Assembly (NCBI GenBank): GCA_018817035.1
Contig: JAHIUV010000190.1
Span: 1-22,994, forward strand
Direction of reading: 5' to 3'
Length of the DNA stretch: 22,994 bases
Origin: Candidatus Omnitrophota bacterium
Lineage (GTDB): Bacteria; Omnitrophota; Gorgyraeia; Gorgyraeales; Gorgyraeaceae
The position numbers and the translations under genes are program-made. The first letter of the stretch is position 1; every line of letters starts with the position of its first letter. Of this stretch, positions 8,401-14,766 are shown one piece after another. The notes beneath the pieces were generated by a model, which was given only the letters and a program-made list of their open reading frames with translations, ran no database searches and was not told where the DNA came from.

Positions 8401-8568
8401 GCTGACTCCGCCCTCGGCAAGATATGAAGCGGCTGTCGCCTCTATAAAATTAGCGGCGCTTTTTAATTCCAGCCGCATGGTAAAAGCGAAAGATACAGCC
8501 ATTATGCCAGCGACCGCTAAAATGCTGACCACCAGTATTAGGGCAATGCCCTTATTGTTATTCTCCAT
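5455..8568 (-). CDS. gspK: GspK-like minor pseudopilin with large inserted beta-sandwich and lamin-tail modules
   Basis: 1037 residues, about three times the usual GspK length. Residues 1-30 are a prepilin-type segment (NNNKGIALILVVSILAVAGI) with Gly7 as probable PilD cleavage site, though the expected glutamate at mature position 5 is replaced by a hydrophobic residue, as is usual for GspK. Residues 31-310 resemble the GspK core, with acidic Asp-rich loops at 84-96 and 192-209 that could bind calcium. The conserved C-terminal element (INVNTASAKVLSVMPGID, about 937-954, then IIQNR) follows after roughly 600 inserted residues. The insert has three related beta sandwiches (about 329-428, 465-569 and 834-931) and a lamin-tail domain split around the second one (IRINEIMVKP at 442, EYIELVNL at 571). 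GspK caps the pseudopilus tip. The start is followed immediately by the prepilin motif; the ribosome site is weak. Confidence 0.82.
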   Translation of the reverse strand: MENNNKGIALILVVSILAVAGIMAVSFAFTMRLELKSAANFIEATAASYLAEGGVSYAQAILKEDEGDIDSFEDKWYTVFSGSDVDNDGDGEADSKWIYLYDEADRTIGRYAVLVRDETSLLNINIATKHNTSPLKITEGWTPYEIDLQKFLDSFQLGDTDNLYESILGYRYGLDGEPGEAGIDDNHNQRILGSDGIDNNADGIIDESGEGIDEPMEFSYEGMRGDDRVFETPFELAKVGSIKAKDFKNLYAYITSYSVDKNLDIEGLPRKNINFMDASSLAVFLADAGVSEPFQKAVNIIDACDEDFSQSVVTKLYNRLSAVNRGVIGDWEWKGGHYESSVKEGSSLILTWINLPEGEYYIGMFGVKDESVGDVTINGVTQNSVKHGEILRLGTVKFENRILNLEITNRSDDNSYFSYLELYPRLGQEGFSYVDVRGVEGIRINEIMVKPAISRNAFSDHDPGGDWEWQGSYYQNDESGEGKAGEGSWTWNDVPDGDYYVKLFAGMTGEYVGDVEINGSYSRDMLDGNLFGNGKVISVSGGKFTVRIQNNVSAGSTYFSSIELRQEPDAEYIELVNLTPRDVNLGGWSVEGPSKQGWPASIPLGTVIGPHEHLSLCVDKNDSQDGISNNGLSFFSIWGKDRKAAELHFVRAVNPDSDLLSNVPEAGGNIVTLKDPMGHIVDRTEYFSGTFAENKSLEKSDPSYVTDLNSNGVSDNWYVSTAKEGATPSLPNDNYGMTEKIGDETIEHSVTEVNVKNKNFSTVGEMAFVPIGFSEWENMPIGDVSKVADRLTVFGIRLEAEDHIVPESEGGWKVVQRASPLTDHFESGEEDSVGMWRWEEKDGLRDGYYTLRIFGEEEEEIAVSLHLADDTWTPFTPSLSPKPDGSILFGSVEIGTGSSVSAPSGALELKIKNASKTGGAHFDFIRLDPSGAIDGRINVNTASAKVLSVMPGIDAQTADNIIQNRVFGNKNGLRLGIGDLILGGALGSDDLDKKARFKEISNLVTVHSDLYRIIVTAQTMDEDKTLSEKKIWVVFER

Positions 8569-8626
8569 TGTCTCTCATTTTATATAAGTATACTGCCTTA
8601 TTGCAAGCAAATTCTTATATAATAAG

Positions 8627-8767
8627 TAATTGGTGAGTTATCAGGGGAAGGTATGTCAATATTGTTCGAGCGAGCCGACAAATATTCTTCTCGACTATGC
8701 TCGAAGGATATTTGTCGGCGAGCCGAGAACTGTAAGGAGAGACATTGCGCTTCCCCCGATAACTCAG
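8627..8767. repeat. Family A hairpin repeat, copy 2
   Basis: Starts TAATTGGTGAGTTATC and ends GATAACTCA, with AATATTGTTCGAGCGAG near the left and a second inner hairpin (CCGACAAATAT, 8677-8687, against ATATTTGTCGG, 8708-8718). It lies in the 330-bp gap between the GspK-like gene and the TM-helix gene. The rest of that gap holds one terminator and nothing else recognisable. Confidence 0.7.
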
Positions 8768-8833
8768 AGGAACGAGGGGGAAATTTTCAGCTGAGCGGGC
8801 AGGGGTTGCCATGTACTCAGGGGATTTGCCCAA

Positions 8834-8870
8834 TAAAAAATGCCCCGTCCGCGTTTGAAGCGAACGAGGC
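8834..8870 (-). terminator. Rho-independent terminator after the TM-helix gene
   Basis: On the minus strand an 11-base stem (GCCTCGTTCGC / GCGGACGGGGC, with two G-U pairs) and a 7-base loop are followed by ATTTTTT. It lies 29 bases downstream of the stop codon at 8899. Confidence 0.88.
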
Positions 8871-8898
8871 ATAAAATCGATAAAAATGATCTTGTATC

Positions 8899-9573
8899 TT
8901 ATTTTTGCTTTAACTTACTGATAAATTCTTCCATTAATTTTCCGGCAGCATCTTTTGACCCCAGGCCAAACGCTATAGCCAGCGCCAAACCTATAGAGCC
9001 GATGATAATATTAATGGCCAGATTTAAAATGGAGGACGCTATATTCAGCTGTTCCAGAGTTATCATGATAGCAAATATCATAATAACTACTTGGGTGAGC
9101 TGCCCTAAAAATTTTGCCTGCGTTATACCCGAATTACTGGAAGCGGTCCGGACTACCGTACCAAGCATACTGGAAAAGAATATACCCAGGGCCAGGATAA
9201 ATATAGCCGCTATTACATTAGGTATATAAAGAATAACTTTGTCCAATAACGAAGCCGCTACAGTCATACCAAGAGCGTTTAACGCGGTCATGAATACAAG
9301 CAACATTATCAACCAATAGATAAGCACACCTATTAGCTCGGATAATGTCGGCCTTACTCCACCCCGCCTCAAGATATCTCCAAGTCCTGATTTTTCGCTG
9401 GCAGTGTCAAGCTGGATCAATTTTAATACCTTGATCACAAGATTTTTCAAAAATCCAGCCACTATCCAGCCGACTATAAATATCACCAAAACACCCAGAA
9501 GAGTAGGCAAAAAACTAGCCACTCTCGCCAACATAGCCGTTACCGGCTCCATTACAACAGCATTCCAATCCAT
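8899..9573 (-). CDS. Conserved TM-helix repeat membrane protein related to small mechanosensitive channels, without the MscS beta domain
   Basis: 224 residues from the ATG at 9573, which has AGGGGG six bases upstream; a TTG two codons earlier is less likely. At least four hydrophobic helices are visible (about residues 22-44, 85-105, 118-140 and 160-215). They include the repeated amphipathic pattern LPTLLGVLVIFIVGWIVAGF and IPNVIAAIFILALGIFFSSM that typifies the Pfam TM_helix family (PF05552). The C-terminus, GLALAIAFGLGSKDAAGKL, resembles the pore-lining helix and the GLGS(K/R)D end of MscS relatives. The chain then stops, so the cytoplasmic beta domain and vestibule of MscS are absent. A role in osmotic or membrane-tension response is plausible but not shown. 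It has its own promoter and terminator and is monocistronic. Confidence 0.8.
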   Translation of the reverse strand: MDWNAVVMEPVTAMLARVASFLPTLLGVLVIFIVGWIVAGFLKNLVIKVLKLIQLDTASEKSGLGDILRRGGVRPTLSELIGVLIYWLIMLLVFMTALNALGMTVAASLLDKVILYIPNVIAAIFILALGIFFSSMLGTVVRTASSNSGITQAKFLGQLTQVVIMIFAIMITLEQLNIASSILNLAINIIIGSIGLALAIAFGLGSKDAAGKLMEEFISKLKQK

Positions 9574-9601
9574 ACACAACCCCCTTTCGTCTAAGCAAAG
9601 A

Positions 9602-9630
9602 AGTATACCTTACAACAGCTAAATCGTCAA
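9602..9630 (-). promoter_or_regulatory. Sigma70-type promoter of the TM-helix gene
   Basis: Minus strand TTGACG (9630-9625), 17-base spacer, TATACT (9607-9602). The -35 box overlaps the TGA stop of gpmA, so the promoter begins exactly where the upstream gene ends. Confidence 0.75.
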
Positions 9631-10376
9631 GCCTTGCCCTGATCAGCAACAAACGCCATTGCTTTTTTGATCTTTTCCTGATCCCCTAAATAATAATGTT
9701 TTATGGGAGAAAGGTCTTTATTGAGCTCATAAACCAGCGGTATTCCCGTGGGGATATTAAGTTTTACTATTTCCCCATCAGGCACTTTATCAAGGTATTT
9801 GACCAATGCCCTGAGGCTATTCCCATGCGCGGCTATAATAACTTTCCTGCCTGACTTTATCGCGGGCGCGATAGTTTTTTGCCAATACGGGACAAAACGC
9901 TCTACTGTATCCTTAAGGCATTCCGTGAGCGGAATGTCTTTTTCGTCCATGGTTTTATACTTAGGGTCATTGCCGGGATAGCGAGGGTCACTTTTCTTTA
10001 AAGCATCCGGCGGTATGTCGTAGCTCCTGCGCCATATAAGCACCTGTTCTTCGCCGAATTTTTTGGCGGTCTCTGATTTATTCAGGCCCTGTAACGCGCC
10101 ATAATGCCTTTCATTAAGCCTCCACGAACGGTGTACCGGTATCCACATAAGGTCCATCTCGTCCAACGCTATCCACAGTGTCCTTATCGCCCTTTTTAAA
10201 ACAGACGTAAACGCTACATCAAAAACATAGCCTTCTTTCTTCAAAGCCCGGCCGGCTTCCTTTGCCTCTTCCTTCCCTTTTTCGGAAAGATCTACGTCTG
10301 TCCAGCCCGTAAATTTATTTTCCTTGTTCCAAATGCTTTCCCCGTGCCTCAATAAAACTAATTTTATATTTTCCAT
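9627..10376 (-). CDS. gpmA: 2,3-bisphosphoglycerate-dependent phosphoglycerate mutase
   Basis: 249 residues, the standard length for dPGM. It interconverts 3-phosphoglycerate and 2-phosphoglycerate in glycolysis and gluconeogenesis through a phosphohistidine. The active-site motif LLRHGES gives Arg10 and the phosphorylated His11. The acid/base glutamate is Glu89 in LNERHYGALQG, and the second histidine is His184 in AAHGNSLRAL. The substrate-loop motifs FTGWTDVDLSEKG and WRRSYDIPPD are intact. These residue numbers coincide with the well-studied E. coli enzyme, and nothing is missing. GGAGG lies eight bases before the ATG, and a promoter precedes it. It is a single-gene unit; its stop codon overlaps the promoter of the next gene. 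Confidence 0.98.
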   Translation of the reverse strand: MENIKLVLLRHGESIWNKENKFTGWTDVDLSEKGKEEAKEAGRALKKEGYVFDVAFTSVLKRAIRTLWIALDEMDLMWIPVHRSWRLNERHYGALQGLNKSETAKKFGEEQVLIWRRSYDIPPDALKKSDPRYPGNDPKYKTMDEKDIPLTECLKDTVERFVPYWQKTIAPAIKSGRKVIIAAHGNSLRALVKYLDKVPDGEIVKLNIPTGIPLVYELNKDLSPIKHYYLGDQEKIKKAMAFVADQGKA

Positions 10377-10399
10377 AAAATACCTCCCATCCGATGCCC

Positions 10400-10428
10400 A
10401 ATATACACCAATACACTTTAAAAATCAA
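10400..10428 (-). promoter_or_regulatory. Sigma70-type promoter of gpmA
   Basis: Minus strand TTGATT (10428-10423), 17-base spacer, TATATT (10405-10400). This leaves a leader of about 17 bases that includes the GGAGG ribosome site. Confidence 0.65.
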
Positions 10429-10440
10429 AGTAAATTATTA

Positions 10441-10566
10441 TTTACGGGAAGTGGGATATTATTCTTCGAGCGAACGCAGTGAGTCGAGAAGCGCTCTCAG
10501 AGAGTTCTCGACTCGTTTCACTCGCTCGAACAATATTGATATGCATTACCCATTAACTCGCCGGTT
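10441..10566. repeat. Family A hairpin repeat, copy 3 (one end degraded)
   Basis: Inner arms TTCTTCGAGCGA (10462) and TCGCTCGAACAATAT (10522-10536) can pair. The right terminal repeat TTAACTCGCCGGTT is recognisable, but the left one is not. It lies in the 297-bp gap between gpmA and the giant envelope protein gene. Confidence 0.6.
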
Positions 10567-10576
10567 GCATTTACAG

Positions 10577-10660
10577 GTAATAGGTGAGTTAACAGGGGGC
10601 ATTGAAATCTTTATTGTTCGAGCGAAGTCCCGAAGTATCGGGACGTAGTCGAGAACTCGG
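10577..10660. repeat. Family A hairpin repeat, copy 4 (truncated)
   Basis: A left terminal repeat GGTAATAGGTGAGTTAAC is followed by TTATTGTTCGAGCGA, a short hairpin GTCCCGAAGTATCGGGAC and TCGAGAAC. No right terminal repeat follows; the element ends 14 bases before the stop codon at 10674. It is head-to-head with copy 3, so their facing ends form a further inverted pair. Confidence 0.6.
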
Positions 10661-10673
10661 CTTAACAGATTGG

Positions 10674-13600
10674 TTATAGATTCGACCTGTATGAGGATTC
10701 CGAATCAAGGAGCTGGACAACGGGGGATTTAACATTCTCTTCATCAAATAATTTACTCAACAAGAAATAAGTATACAGCTTTACCTTACCCAATGACCTC
10801 TTTTTTCCCAATTCATTGGATACGACGCCTGTATAACGCGCGGCTACAAAATACTGATACGCATAAGGAGGGTAATATTCAGAATTAAAAATACTGTATC
10901 TGCCTTCCAGTGCCTCCGGGATATCCTGATAAACCTTTACAACCCATAGGCTGGAATTTTTCAGCATAACTGAAACATCCGGCAAATCTTTCGATTCTCC
11001 GTTCTTTTCATATATTATATCCGCCTGGGATCTTATTACATAAGAGGCAACGAGTATATTAATAGGTTCTACCATATCCAGTAAATTCCTGCGAAAGTCC
11101 TTTGTTTCCTCTAACCATGTATTCAATGTCATGCTATATAGTGTTTCATAATCTATGCCTTCAAGTTTCTCTAAATTATCTTTTAGGCCTTTATACCTCA
11201 CAATAAAATCATTAAACATTTTAACATGATCCTTTTTCTCCAAGAGAGGCAATATGCCCTCTTTGTTAAGATACAACATATCAAGCACATCCTCTTCTTC
11301 CATATGGCCAAGTGATACATTCCCGAATCCTACGGTGATAATATCCCCTTGTGCCTTGACGTTTTCCATAAGAATCCTCATCCTGTTCACACTATGGGTA
11401 TATGAATATTCCTCGAATAAAAACGCGGCTATAAGTTCAGGCTCCAGATTGGAAATCTTAGCGCCTAATTCTATGGATTTTTTCCTGACAGGGTTTAAAA
11501 AACCCGCTATCAATTGTTTCTGCTCTGTATCTAAAATATTTTCTTCCGTCTTTTCTAAATAAGTGAAGCTTTTTAATTCATTCTTAAAATCCGTTTTCGA
11601 GCTATATGGCTCATAGTGTATAGGCGTCCTTATATATTTCGCTATTTCCCTATCCATATCAGAAGACATGCCTGAAATCACAAGGCCCCCTATCACAAAA
11701 GCCAAAACCGCTGTTATGATCAAAGTACCTTTTACAAAACCGGCTACAGCGGATTTCTGAGCCTCCCTTAGAGGCTTTACTATAAAAACATCGCCTATCT
11801 CAAAGCTGTCATCATAAACCTTTATTATACTGCCGTCCGGTTTTATCGCTAAGGAAGCTTTTCCATATTCTACATATATATTTTCGCTGTCAATGTGCAC
11901 ATATATAGGCGATTTTAGGTTCTTTTGAAAAGTAACATGGCGCAGAGTTTCATCGACAATGTTTTTTAAAACAGGGCCTTTTCCTTTTTTTATGTCTATA
12001 TCTGCTCTCGCGTGTATTGCCTGTAAAGCTATGGTGGCTATCATATTATCATTAAGATTTGATAGTCCACCATTGTCTTTTTCATACTCTATCCAGAAAT
12101 CTTTGGCATAACCCAAAGGCGCCCTTAAAAGCCCATTCAGGTCATCTATTAACTCTGACAGGGGTTTTCTTTTTCCTGAAAGAAGGTAACGGTAATTTTC
12201 TTCATCTATTTCTGTTGAGGAGAACGGGGCTATGACCACGTACGAATACCCTCTTTCCTTCAAGAGCTTCATGACCCCGCGCGTATGGAAACCTCCTGTT
12301 ATCAGGGCAGCGATCTTTGCCCCGCGCCTTTCTATTTCCCTTACAGTGTTATCAAACATAGCCTTGTCACGTTTTATGGCTATCTCATAAAAATCCTCGA
12401 TCTCAGGAAGATTCCCGTCTATGATGTCCATATTGAAATCAACTGTGGATTCAATATTATATTTTCTCAGGTTCTCTTTAAGAAATGCTTCAAAAAACGC
12501 TACCCTATGCCCTTCTTTATCGCTGAGATAACGGTCCAGGTCCTCATTGGAAATCCTGAGATTAAAGAAATTCTCGAGAAATTTTATATGCCTGTAACAT
12601 TTGGTCAGGGCCTTTTGGTCTTCGTTAAAGGATAGAAAGTCTTTTGTGTCATAGGTAAGTTCTTCCACTTCCCGGAAAAGCCTTGTTGAGTCAAGAGAAT
12701 TGACCTTGCGCAAATAATCCACAAAGCCGAAAAGATTTGAATATTTAGTAAGGTCTCCGCTTACATGACGCAGGGTAAGCTCCTCCAGATAGGAATAGAA
12801 TGAGAACGGGGATATCTTCTGGTCCTTAAAAAGATCCGCTTTCGTAAAAAGGGTTTTCGCGTCGGATTCGGCTTTGTTAGCGTTCAACGCTTCTTGAAGC
12901 CTGATAAGTAATTCTTTGGATTCATTTTTGATCTTTTCCTGGGCTATCTTTTTCTCCAGCTCGAACGTTTCCTTGAAAAGGTTTATATTTTTATATTTTT
13001 CTTCATCCTGCCGGTCCTCGTACGCCAGCAAAAAATCCAGGTATTCGGCAGTATCTATCTTGTTCTCCTCATATTCCTCTTCTTTTGCCGCTACCTCCAA
13101 AAGCGCTTTTGAATATATTTTTGGCTTTAATTTATCCAGGGCGGTTTTCACCTGCTGGACAAAGACCTGCGCGCCCTGAGAGAACCTCATGATCTTATTG
13201 AAGTCTATTATATTCCTGAAATAGATATCCTTATCTTCTATGCCCCAGATAGGCAGATCCGGATATTTCGTGATAGAAAGGTATTCCTCGCCGGTAAGTT
13301 CACCTGAATTTATAAAAAGGCGCGCTGTTTTTTCCCTTACTTCGTAATCCGGAAAACTGGATACGCTTGAGGTATCCACTTCTCCTTCCGCGCCTTCGGA
13401 ACAAACAAGATTAAGCTTGTAATCTTTTATTAGTGTCTCCAGGATACCGGCTAGATTAAGCTGGCCTTCCGGATTGGTGTGAAGGTCCTGTATGTGGACT
13501 ACCAGGGGTTTTTTCTCCTGTCCCGGTTTTTCTTCAGCCTGGTACACCTCAACAACACGGCCAAGATTATCAGGTATATATATACCTGATATATCTTTTA

Positions 13601-13865
13601 AAGAAGCCAGATTTAAAGTGCGCTCCTGGTCTTTTGACGAAGAGGTGGTTTTAGCTTGTTTCTTTTCTGAAAGCGTATCTTTCTTTTCTTGAAGGGCATT
13701 TTCCCTGCGTTCCTGGATCGCCTTATAATCCGGCTTTTTATTCTTGAACAGGCTTCTCTCTGAGGGGGCGGCATAGGCTATATTCGTAAGCAAAAACGCC
13801 TGTAAAATAATAAGCGCCGTGGCTTTAAAGAATATCCTGTTTTTCCGCTTCCGGCTATTTAGCAT
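10674..13865 (-). CDS. Giant envelope protein with Tiki/ChaN-like N-terminal half and lysozyme-like C-terminal half
   Basis: 1063 residues, no family named with certainty. A basic start and hydrophobic stretch (residues 14-31, ending AYAA) is a signal peptide or anchor. Residues 95-560 carry motifs in the order seen in the TraB/ChaN/Tiki erythromycin-esterase-like superfamily: HIQDLH (His124, His129), LVCSEGAEGE (Glu157) and ALITGGFHTRGV (His527), with a long helical insert (about 230-480) between. Residues 709-731 form a second membrane helix. After it, NLEPELIAAFLFEEYSYTH (806-824) followed by VGFGNVSLGHM resembles the catalytic glutamate helix and Gly-rich turn of lytic transglycosylase or phage-type lysozymes; this is the weaker assignment. 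A weak AAGG precedes the ATG. It stands alone between repeat-filled gaps. Peptidoglycan or envelope maintenance is a guess. Confidence 0.6.
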   Translation of the reverse strand: MLNSRKRKNRIFFKATALIILQAFLLTNIAYAAPSERSLFKNKKPDYKAIQERRENALQEKKDTLSEKKQAKTTSSSKDQERTLNLASLKDISGIYIPDNLGRVVEVYQAEEKPGQEKKPLVVHIQDLHTNPEGQLNLAGILETLIKDYKLNLVCSEGAEGEVDTSSVSSFPDYEVREKTARLFINSGELTGEEYLSITKYPDLPIWGIEDKDIYFRNIIDFNKIMRFSQGAQVFVQQVKTALDKLKPKIYSKALLEVAAKEEEYEENKIDTAEYLDFLLAYEDRQDEEKYKNINLFKETFELEKKIAQEKIKNESKELLIRLQEALNANKAESDAKTLFTKADLFKDQKISPFSFYSYLEELTLRHVSGDLTKYSNLFGFVDYLRKVNSLDSTRLFREVEELTYDTKDFLSFNEDQKALTKCYRHIKFLENFFNLRISNEDLDRYLSDKEGHRVAFFEAFLKENLRKYNIESTVDFNMDIIDGNLPEIEDFYEIAIKRDKAMFDNTVREIERRGAKIAALITGGFHTRGVMKLLKERGYSYVVIAPFSSTEIDEENYRYLLSGKRKPLSELIDDLNGLLRAPLGYAKDFWIEYEKDNGGLSNLNDNMIATIALQAIHARADIDIKKGKGPVLKNIVDETLRHVTFQKNLKSPIYVHIDSENIYVEYGKASLAIKPDGSIIKVYDDSFEIGDVFIVKPLREAQKSAVAGFVKGTLIITAVLAFVIGGLVISGMSSDMDREIAKYIRTPIHYEPYSSKTDFKNELKSFTYLEKTEENILDTEQKQLIAGFLNPVRKKSIELGAKISNLEPELIAAFLFEEYSYTHSVNRMRILMENVKAQGDIITVGFGNVSLGHMEEEDVLDMLYLNKEGILPLLEKKDHVKMFNDFIVRYKGLKDNLEKLEGIDYETLYSMTLNTWLEETKDFRRNLLDMVEPINILVASYVIRSQADIIYEKNGESKDLPDVSVMLKNSSLWVVKVYQDIPEALEGRYSIFNSEYYPPYAYQYFVAARYTGVVSNELGKKRSLGKVKLYTYFLLSKLFDEENVKSPVVQLLDSESSYRSNL

Positions 13866-13878
13866 ATGTTAACCTTAA

Positions 13879-13906
13879 AGTTTACTCATTAAGAGCACAT
13901 TGTCAA
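13879..13906 (-). promoter_or_regulatory. Possible promoter of the giant envelope protein gene
   Basis: Minus strand TTGACA (13906-13901), 16-base spacer, TAAACT (13884-13879). The -35 box is perfect and the -10 box weak. The start of transcription would fall about seven bases before the ATG. Confidence 0.42.
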
Positions 13907-14014
13907 ATAAAATACCGGACACGCCCCTTTAAAATGATATAGGCTCTTGTCCTCTGCCATGGGAGAGAGGCCCTATTCAATAAGAGGCGATGTCCGAGAA
14001 TATCATTAACAAAT

Positions 14015-14046
14015 AAAAAAAGCCGGATATCAAAATACCGGCTTTT
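14015..14046 (-). terminator. Rho-independent terminator, possibly bidirectional
   Basis: Minus strand AAAAGCCGG, loop, CCGGCTTTTTTT: a 9-base stem ending in seven T residues. The plus strand also ends in CCGGCTTTTC. It would end both the candidate small RNA and any read-through from nrdJ-dcd. Confidence 0.85.
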
Positions 14047-14111
14047 CTTTATTATTGCTTCCCTGTAGAGGCCCATGGCAAATCCCTCAGTTTTATACTT
14101 TTATAATCTAT
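14015..14111 (-). ncRNA. Candidate small structured RNA of about 95 nt
   Basis: A complete transcription unit without a convincing gene: promoter at 14145-14118, predicted start near 14111 and a strong terminator ending near 14015. Within it TTGC and GCAA (about 14083-14080 and 14058-14055) can close a small stem around CCTCTACAGGG. TGCCATGGG (14080-14072) is also complementary to a CCCATGGCA on the same strand further downstream (13964-13956), so a longer read-through product could fold into an extended hairpin with a central bubble, a layout reminiscent of 6S RNA. It matches no RNA family I can name; SRP, tmRNA and RNase P motifs are absent. Confidence 0.4.
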
Positions 14112-14117
14112 GTAATA

Positions 14118-14145
14118 AGTATACCAGATAATAATAAAAAGTCAA
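14118..14145 (-). promoter_or_regulatory. Sigma70-type promoter with no protein gene behind it
   Basis: Minus strand TTGACT (14145-14140), 16-base spacer, TATACT (14123-14118). It begins right after the family B palindrome that follows dcd and points to the terminator 70 bases downstream. Confidence 0.65.
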
Positions 14146-14148
14146 CCT

Positions 14149-14187
14149 TTAACTTCACAACAGTGCATTGCAGTTTTGTGAAGTTAA
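14149..14187. repeat. Family B 39-bp palindrome, copy 2 (inverted)
   Basis: The exact reverse complement of the copies at 5420 and 22330. It starts seven bases after the dcd stop codon. No T-run follows directly, so it is not a classical terminator. Confidence 0.85.
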
Positions 14188-14194
14188 GGAATGA

Positions 14195-14749
14195 TTATTT
14201 TGGTAGGGTTATTGTTTTTTGGGATTGGTAGCTTCCTTTTCGGTCAGCGTAGTTGACCTGGCATGCCTGGTCTGATTCGAAAAAAACTACTTGTCCTATG
14301 CCCTCATTGGCGTAAATCTTTACAGGGCAGGGGGATGTGTTGCTTATTTCCATTGTTATAAAGCCTTCCCACGCGGGTTCTAATGGGGTAACATTTACTA
14401 TAACCCCTATCCTGGCATAGGTGCTTTTTCCGGTGCATAAAGCAAGGACATTTCTGGGTATCTTAAAATATTCTAATGATCTGGCGAGGACAAAAGAATT
14501 TGGCGGGATAAGGCAGGTATTTCCCTGAAAATTATCGAATAATCCTGGATCTATATTTTTTGGGTCTACAATAATATCTGTTCCTGAAGCCTTAAACACC
14601 TTAAACTCATCAGCTATCCTTACGTCATAGCCATAACTCGAAAGGCCGTAAGAAATATTACCCTTCTTGATCTGTTGGGGTTCAAACGGCTTTATCATAT
14701 CATGTTCCACAGCCATTTTTTTTATCCAAACATCAGGCCTTACAGACAT
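14195..14749 (-). CDS. dcd: dCTP deaminase
   Basis: 184 residues, within the normal range for the family. It deaminates dCTP to dUTP, the precursor route to dTMP, and works as a trimer in the cytoplasm. Visible signatures are SYGLSSYGYDVR (residues 33-44), the nucleotide-binding GKSTYARIGVIVNVTPLEP, and WEGFITMEISN with the catalytic glutamate in WEG. The C-terminal part GIGQVVFFE is also typical. Bifunctional deaminase-dUTPases share much of this fold, so dUTP hydrolysis cannot be excluded. It starts 17 bases after the nrdJ stop with AAAGGA before the ATG, so the two genes form a nucleotide-supply operon. Confidence 0.95.
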   Translation of the reverse strand: MSVRPDVWIKKMAVEHDMIKPFEPQQIKKGNISYGLSSYGYDVRIADEFKVFKASGTDIIVDPKNIDPGLFDNFQGNTCLIPPNSFVLARSLEYFKIPRNVLALCTGKSTYARIGVIVNVTPLEPAWEGFITMEISNTSPCPVKIYANEGIGQVVFFESDQACQVNYADRKGSYQSQKTITLPK

Positions 14750-14766
14750 TTATTTCCTTTCCTGAT

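Noticed and set aside
8615..8874. Open frames on both strands in the gap between the GspK-like and TM-helix genes.
   Set aside because: They are made of the family A hairpin repeat and the terminator; frames on both strands arise from the palindromic content. No ribosome site or protein-like composition.
10394..10648. Plus-strand open frame of 84 codons between gpmA and the giant envelope gene.
   Set aside because: It lies over the gpmA promoter and two repeat elements; the peptide is a translation of TTCGAGCG repeats.
13903..14076. A 57-codon minus-strand frame starting MGLYREAIIKK with GAGGG before its ATG, inside the candidate small RNA.
   Set aside because: It runs straight through a strong terminator hairpin and then through palindromic sequence. 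The encoded peptide shows no recognisable pattern. A leader peptide cannot be excluded, but the structured RNA reading explains more.
14015..14111. SRP RNA (GGGAAGCA resembles part of its GGAA loop region).
   Set aside because: The conserved asymmetric loop and closing tetraloop are absent; the match is only a few bases.
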